From: PALSA-1003 sp963741315
GTDB lineage: Bacteria; Pseudomonadota; Gammaproteobacteria; Burkholderiales; Casimicrobiaceae
NCBI GenBank assembly: GCA_963741315.1
Contig: CAVUHK010000008.1
Span: 744,001-808,000 of the forward strand
Direction of reading: 5' to 3'
Length of the DNA: 64,000 bases
Below, piece by piece: positions 61,336 to 64,000 of this stretch; the stretch's first letter is position 1; every line of letters begins with the position of its first letter. Under the pieces are notes generated by a model that was not told where the DNA came from, searched no databases, and saw nothing but the letters and a program-made list of their open reading frames with translations. Position numbers and translations under genes: made by a program.

Positions 61336-61519
61336 GGCAATCCTGAGGTCGCAATTGCGCTGGCGTTATCCTCCCTTATGGCAATGGACCGGTCAATTGC
61401 TCGGTGCGCAATCACTTTTCCACTTTGCGGCTGTTGGAAGGGAACGGGCGTGTCGAGGTGACCTTGGCGACACACAGACGCTATAGTGCGCTCCTGTGCA
61501 AACACTGGAGTGTATGGCC

Positions 61520-61864
61520 ATGATCACTTGCTTCATTCGCTACGAAATCGACCCCTTCCAGCGCGATGCCTTCAAGACCTACGCAGAGAACTGGGGGCGG
61601 ATCATTCCACGTTGCGGCGGCCATCTGATCGGCTATTTCCTGCCGCACGAGGGGACCAACAACATCGCCTGGGGTCTCATCGCCTTCGCGTCGCTGGCCG
61701 ATTACGAAGCGTATCGCGCACGCTTGAAACTCGATCCGGAGGGCCGCGAGAACTTCGCCTTCGCGCAAACGAAGCGATTGATCCTGCGCGAGGAGCGGAA
61801 CTTCGTTGAAGTGGTCGACGGAACCTTTGCCATCCCCGCGAGCTTCGCGGGACCGAAGCCGTGA
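61520..61864 (+). CDS. NIPSNAP-family protein
   Basis: A 114-residue protein of the NIPSNAP/dimeric alpha-beta barrel type: ITCFIRYEIDPFQRDAFKTYAENWGRIIPR and GGHLIGYFLPHEG, recognised by their YEIDPFQxxAF and GGHLIGYF cores, and AFASLADYEAYRARL. Small ferredoxin-like fold; function unknown. GGAG (61507-61510) favours ATG 61520; ATG 61514 is also possible. Divergent from the cyclase gene with a 184-bp gap. Confidence 0.85.
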   Translation: MITCFIRYEIDPFQRDAFKTYAENWGRIIPRCGGHLIGYFLPHEGTNNIAWGLIAFASLADYEAYRARLKLDPEGRENFAFAQTKRLILREERNFVEVVDGTFAIPASFAGPKP

Positions 61865-61908
61865 ACGATGGTCAGAGCGCGTCACACAGCGCGTAAATCG
61901 GCGACCGA

Positions 61909-62526
61909 TCACTCCGCTGGAAGTCCGAGCAGGTTGCGTGCAAATTCGGTGGGTGGATTGCGGAACGCGGTCGCGACGATTTCGAGATTTGCCGCCCGGG
62001 AGAACACATAGGGAAAGCCGCACCGCGTTAGCAACGCTGGCAACGATTTTGGCGTGAACCCGGCCTTGTGTGCGTAGAAGTCGTTGCCGCTTCGCTCGAT
62101 TTCGACGTTGTACCCGTAGATCACGTCGTGGGCGGTAATCGGCCCCGCGGCGGACTGATAGATGGGGTCATCGATGTCGATGTTGTGCTGCACGACGAAT
62201 TGCATCAGCTGCTGCAGGTCGGGCACGCGAATGTGCGCGAAGCCGTCGCCCTTCAGGACGTGCAGAAATCCCCGGAGGACCTTGCCGGCGTCGTGACGAT
62301 AGTAGTGTTCCAGATTGTGCGAGCAGTACACCGCATCGAATTCGGACGCGGGGAGCCTGAGCATCTCGCGCGCATCGCACACGATGTCGGGCCCACCGCG
62401 CACGTCTATGTCGAGCAGGACTTGTGTCCATCCGCGATACTCGGGCGGCAGGGCAGTCTCCTTGTTGTTGCCGCCGACGTTGAGTACGCGCTTGGGGCCT
62501 GTGCTGTCCATCGCCGTGTCGGGCAA
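61909..62526 (-). CDS. SAM-dependent methyltransferase (class I)
   Basis: A 205-residue predicted methyltransferase. Weak motif I is RVLNVGGNNKETALP; motif II/III are LLDIDVRGGPDIVCDA and FDAVYCSHNLEHYYRHDA, with HVLKGDGFAHIRVPD next, the order of Methyltransf_11-like proteins. The second half (HDVIYGYNVEIERSGNDFYAHKAGFT) is a substrate lid. Related proteins sit in glycan and cell-surface loci; the acceptor is unknown here. Confidence 0.82.
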   Translation of the reverse strand: MPDTAMDSTGPKRVLNVGGNNKETALPPEYRGWTQVLLDIDVRGGPDIVCDAREMLRLPASEFDAVYCSHNLEHYYRHDAGKVLRGFLHVLKGDGFAHIRVPDLQQLMQFVVQHNIDIDDPIYQSAAGPITAHDVIYGYNVEIERSGNDFYAHKAGFTPKSLPALLTRCGFPYVFSRAANLEIVATAFRNPPTEFARNLLGLPAE

Positions 62527-62583
62527 GCTCAGTCGTTGGCGGTGCCGACCACACCCCAGACTAACTTTTTCATGCCGCTCCGA

Positions 62584-63018
62584 TCAGGGGGTCAACGAGC
62601 TGTACGACGCCAGGTACCAGCACTTGCTGCGCAACTCGAACAAGAACTGCCGGCGCGCTTTGGCGGGCCCGGTCGCCGATTGCACTACCTCGATCCGCTT
62701 GGCGTCGACCGCGCGCGCGCTTTGCTTCAGGCCGTGCGCATGCAACTCGGCGCGCGGCACCAGCAGCGGCGTGGTAAGTGCCTTCACCTGCTGGCGATCC
62801 CACTTTTCGCTCGTTGGGGCCTTGGCGTCCTTATCGCCGAGAAAAACGCGCAGCGGGTAGACGATGCGCTCGAGCTGGAACTGCCGGTCGCTGACGAACT
62901 GCGTCAGGAACGCGTCGAACGCGGTATCCGGGCGCGGGCACGCCGAGGCGGCCCATCCGGCGCCGGGAACGACGAGCAACATTGCGGCGATAAACCAGCG
63001 GCGCATGAACGATGGCAT
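62584..63018 (-). CDS. Hypothetical periplasmic protein
   Basis: A 144-residue protein with a signal peptide (RRWFIAAMLLVVPGAGWA, cleavage before ASA). The mature part has FDAFLTQFVSDRQFQLERIV and a C-terminal FELRSKCWYLASYSS, resembling small periplasmic proteins of unknown function (DUF4348-like). Two cysteines could form a disulfide. Start at ATG 63018 or 63006. No functional call is possible. Confidence 0.65.
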   Translation of the reverse strand: MPSFMRRWFIAAMLLVVPGAGWAASACPRPDTAFDAFLTQFVSDRQFQLERIVYPLRVFLGDKDAKAPTSEKWDRQQVKALTTPLLVPRAELHAHGLKQSARAVDAKRIEVVQSATGPAKARRQFLFELRSKCWYLASYSSLTP

Positions 63019-63130
63019 TCGTCAGTCGGGTCCGCCGCCATTATCCCACGGTTGACAACGTGCATCGCGCTGCACCACCATGCGGATCGCCAACTTCGGC
63101 ACCTTCGCGCCGCCTGGCGCGCCTCCCGCA

Positions 63131-63880
63131 ATGCTGATCGACCAGGACCTGCAACAGCTGATCAAGGTAATCCTGGTGGTCGTGGGAGCGATCCTGCCGA
63201 TCGTCAACCCGGTTGGCAGCGCACCGATGTTCCTGGCGATGACGCACGGTTCGGACAGTGCGACGCGCAGGGTCCTGGCCGGCCGCATTGCCGTGAATTC
63301 CTTCCTGCTTCTGATGGGCTCGCTGCTGTTCGGCAATTTCGTGCTGCGCATGTTCGGCCTGTCGATCCCGGTGGTGCAGGTCGCCGGCGGGCTGGTGCTG
63401 TGCCGACTGGGCTGGCAGTTGCTGTCCGACGAAACGCCGGCCGCGCCCGCCGATGCCGCGCCGTCGGACACGCTGATGGTCGCGCGCGCCTTCTATCCGC
63501 TGACCTTGCCGTTGACGGTCGACCCGGGCGCGATCTCGGTGGCGGTCGCCATCGGCGCCAATCATGCGCACAATGTCGAAAGCGTGCTGGTCGCCATCGT
63601 CGGCGCCGTGATCGGTGTCGTGATCATCGCGTCCTCGGTGTGGCTGGCGTATCGCTACGCCGAGCGCGTGTCGGCGTGGCTGGGTCACACCAAGATGATG
63701 GCGGTGCTGCGCCTGTCGGCCTTCATCGTGCTGTGCATCGGCGTGGAGATCACGTGGAACGGTGTGAAAGCGCTGATCGACGAATTGGCCAAGTCCGCCA
63801 ATTCCGTCAGGCGACGCCGGCTCGCGGCAAGTAGCCGAGAGCCGCAGGTTCACTTGGGCGGGATCGGCGCGGGCACCTGA
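63131..63880 (+). CDS. MarC-family membrane protein, second copy
   Basis: A 249-residue protein with six membrane segments: VVVGAILPIVNPVGSAPMFL (segment 1 signature NPxGxxP) and FYPLTLPLTVDPGAISVAVAIGA with the central Pro-Gly motif. Compared with the copy at 27425, it has a longer C-terminus ending in a basic tail. ATG 63131 is preferred; ATG 63080 would add 17 residues. Its end overlaps the minus-strand cytochrome gene by 31 bp. Confidence 0.88.
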   Translation: MLIDQDLQQLIKVILVVVGAILPIVNPVGSAPMFLAMTHGSDSATRRVLAGRIAVNSFLLLMGSLLFGNFVLRMFGLSIPVVQVAGGLVLCRLGWQLLSDETPAAPADAAPSDTLMVARAFYPLTLPLTVDPGAISVAVAIGANHAHNVESVLVAIVGAVIGVVIIASSVWLAYRYAERVSAWLGHTKMMAVLRLSAFIVLCIGVEITWNGVKALIDELAKSANSVRRRRLAASSREPQVHLGGIGAGT

Positions 63881-64000
63881 TTCTGGATCGGCTTGAGCGA
63901 GCGCAGGTAAGCGAACACCGCCTTGAGTTCCGCGTCGCTGAGCGCCGCGTAGCCCTGCCAAGGCATCGGCGGCAGTATCGGCCGCCCGACGCCCAGATGC
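63850..64000 (-). CDS. Cytochrome c-like protein, 3' end only
   Basis: The last 49 residues of a gene continuing past the window edge: GRPILPPMPWQGYAALSDAE, then LKAVFAYLRSLKPIQN and a proline-rich end. PPMPW provides the heme-iron Met ligand and AFAYLRSL is the C-terminal helix, as in diheme c-type cytochromes. No CxxCH is visible because the N-terminal part is absent. Overlaps the convergent MarC gene end. Confidence 0.75.
   Translation of the reverse strand, partial: HLGVGRPILPPMPWQGYAALSDAELKAVFAYLRSLKPIQNQVPAPIPPK

Overview
The window reads as chromosomal DNA of a GC-rich Gram-negative bacterium, most likely a betaproteobacterium (Burkholderiales or a close order). The evidence is the gene order exbB-exbD-lpxK-YcaR-like-kdsB-adk, a beta-type tmRNA whose tag ends ANDENYALAA, LPS and outer-membrane genes, and the overall family content. 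No rRNA, standard tRNA, insertion sequence, integrase or CRISPR array was seen.

Layout. 1-11.9 kb is housekeeping: a sirtuin deacylase, aroC, xseA, glnS, htpX, a lysine-rich SWIB protein, pdxH, an MFS exporter, msrA and a YihY-type membrane protein. 12-17.7 kb is a cell-envelope block: ExbB/ExbD, lpxK, a small YcaR-like gene nested in the lpxK end, kdsB, adk and two glycan genes. 17.7-22.4 kb is a pyrophosphate-energy block: PPi-type phosphofructokinase, a DsbA-fold isomerase and a proton-pumping pyrophosphatase with an OmpA-like C-terminal domain. 22.4-33.5 kb holds an O-methyltransferase, gamma-glutamyltransferase, type II NADH dehydrogenase, LrgA/LrgB-like proteins, MarC, an MBL hydrolase, mfd and an EamA transporter. 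33.5-38 kb holds a three-domain hydrolase/NTF2/acyl-CoA-binding fusion, a MASE1 sensor and manC. 38.1-43.3 kb is a catabolic operon probably for a sugar acid: DapA-like aldolase/dehydratase, ABC binding protein, two permeases and an enolase-superfamily enzyme, with no ATPase gene.

The most striking object is at 43454-44122: the tmRNA gene ssrA is split in its T-loop by a 297-nt group I intron (43809-44105). The exons rejoin to a perfect T-arm and acceptor stem. The intron shows P1, P2 and P9 with GNRA loops, P4, P6, P7, P8 and a conserved J8/7 segment, and carries no protein gene.

Downstream of ssrA (44.2-55.1 kb) is a more accessory stretch: a DUF1353 protein, a lipase-like hydrolase, a frameshifted class D beta-lactamase, a CuA-like cupredoxin, a Tat-exported phosphoesterase, orphan tctAB, a patatin lipoprotein, a chalcone-isomerase-like protein, DUF4239 and an outer-membrane protein. 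55.1-64 kb holds katG with an OxyR-like site over its promoter, a GFA-family protein, a phosphodiesterase, a frameshifted cyclase/STAND ATPase/TPR regulator, a NIPSNAP protein, a methyltransferase, a second MarC and the 3' end of a cytochrome c gene. All assignments come from reading motifs by eye; no database search was run.
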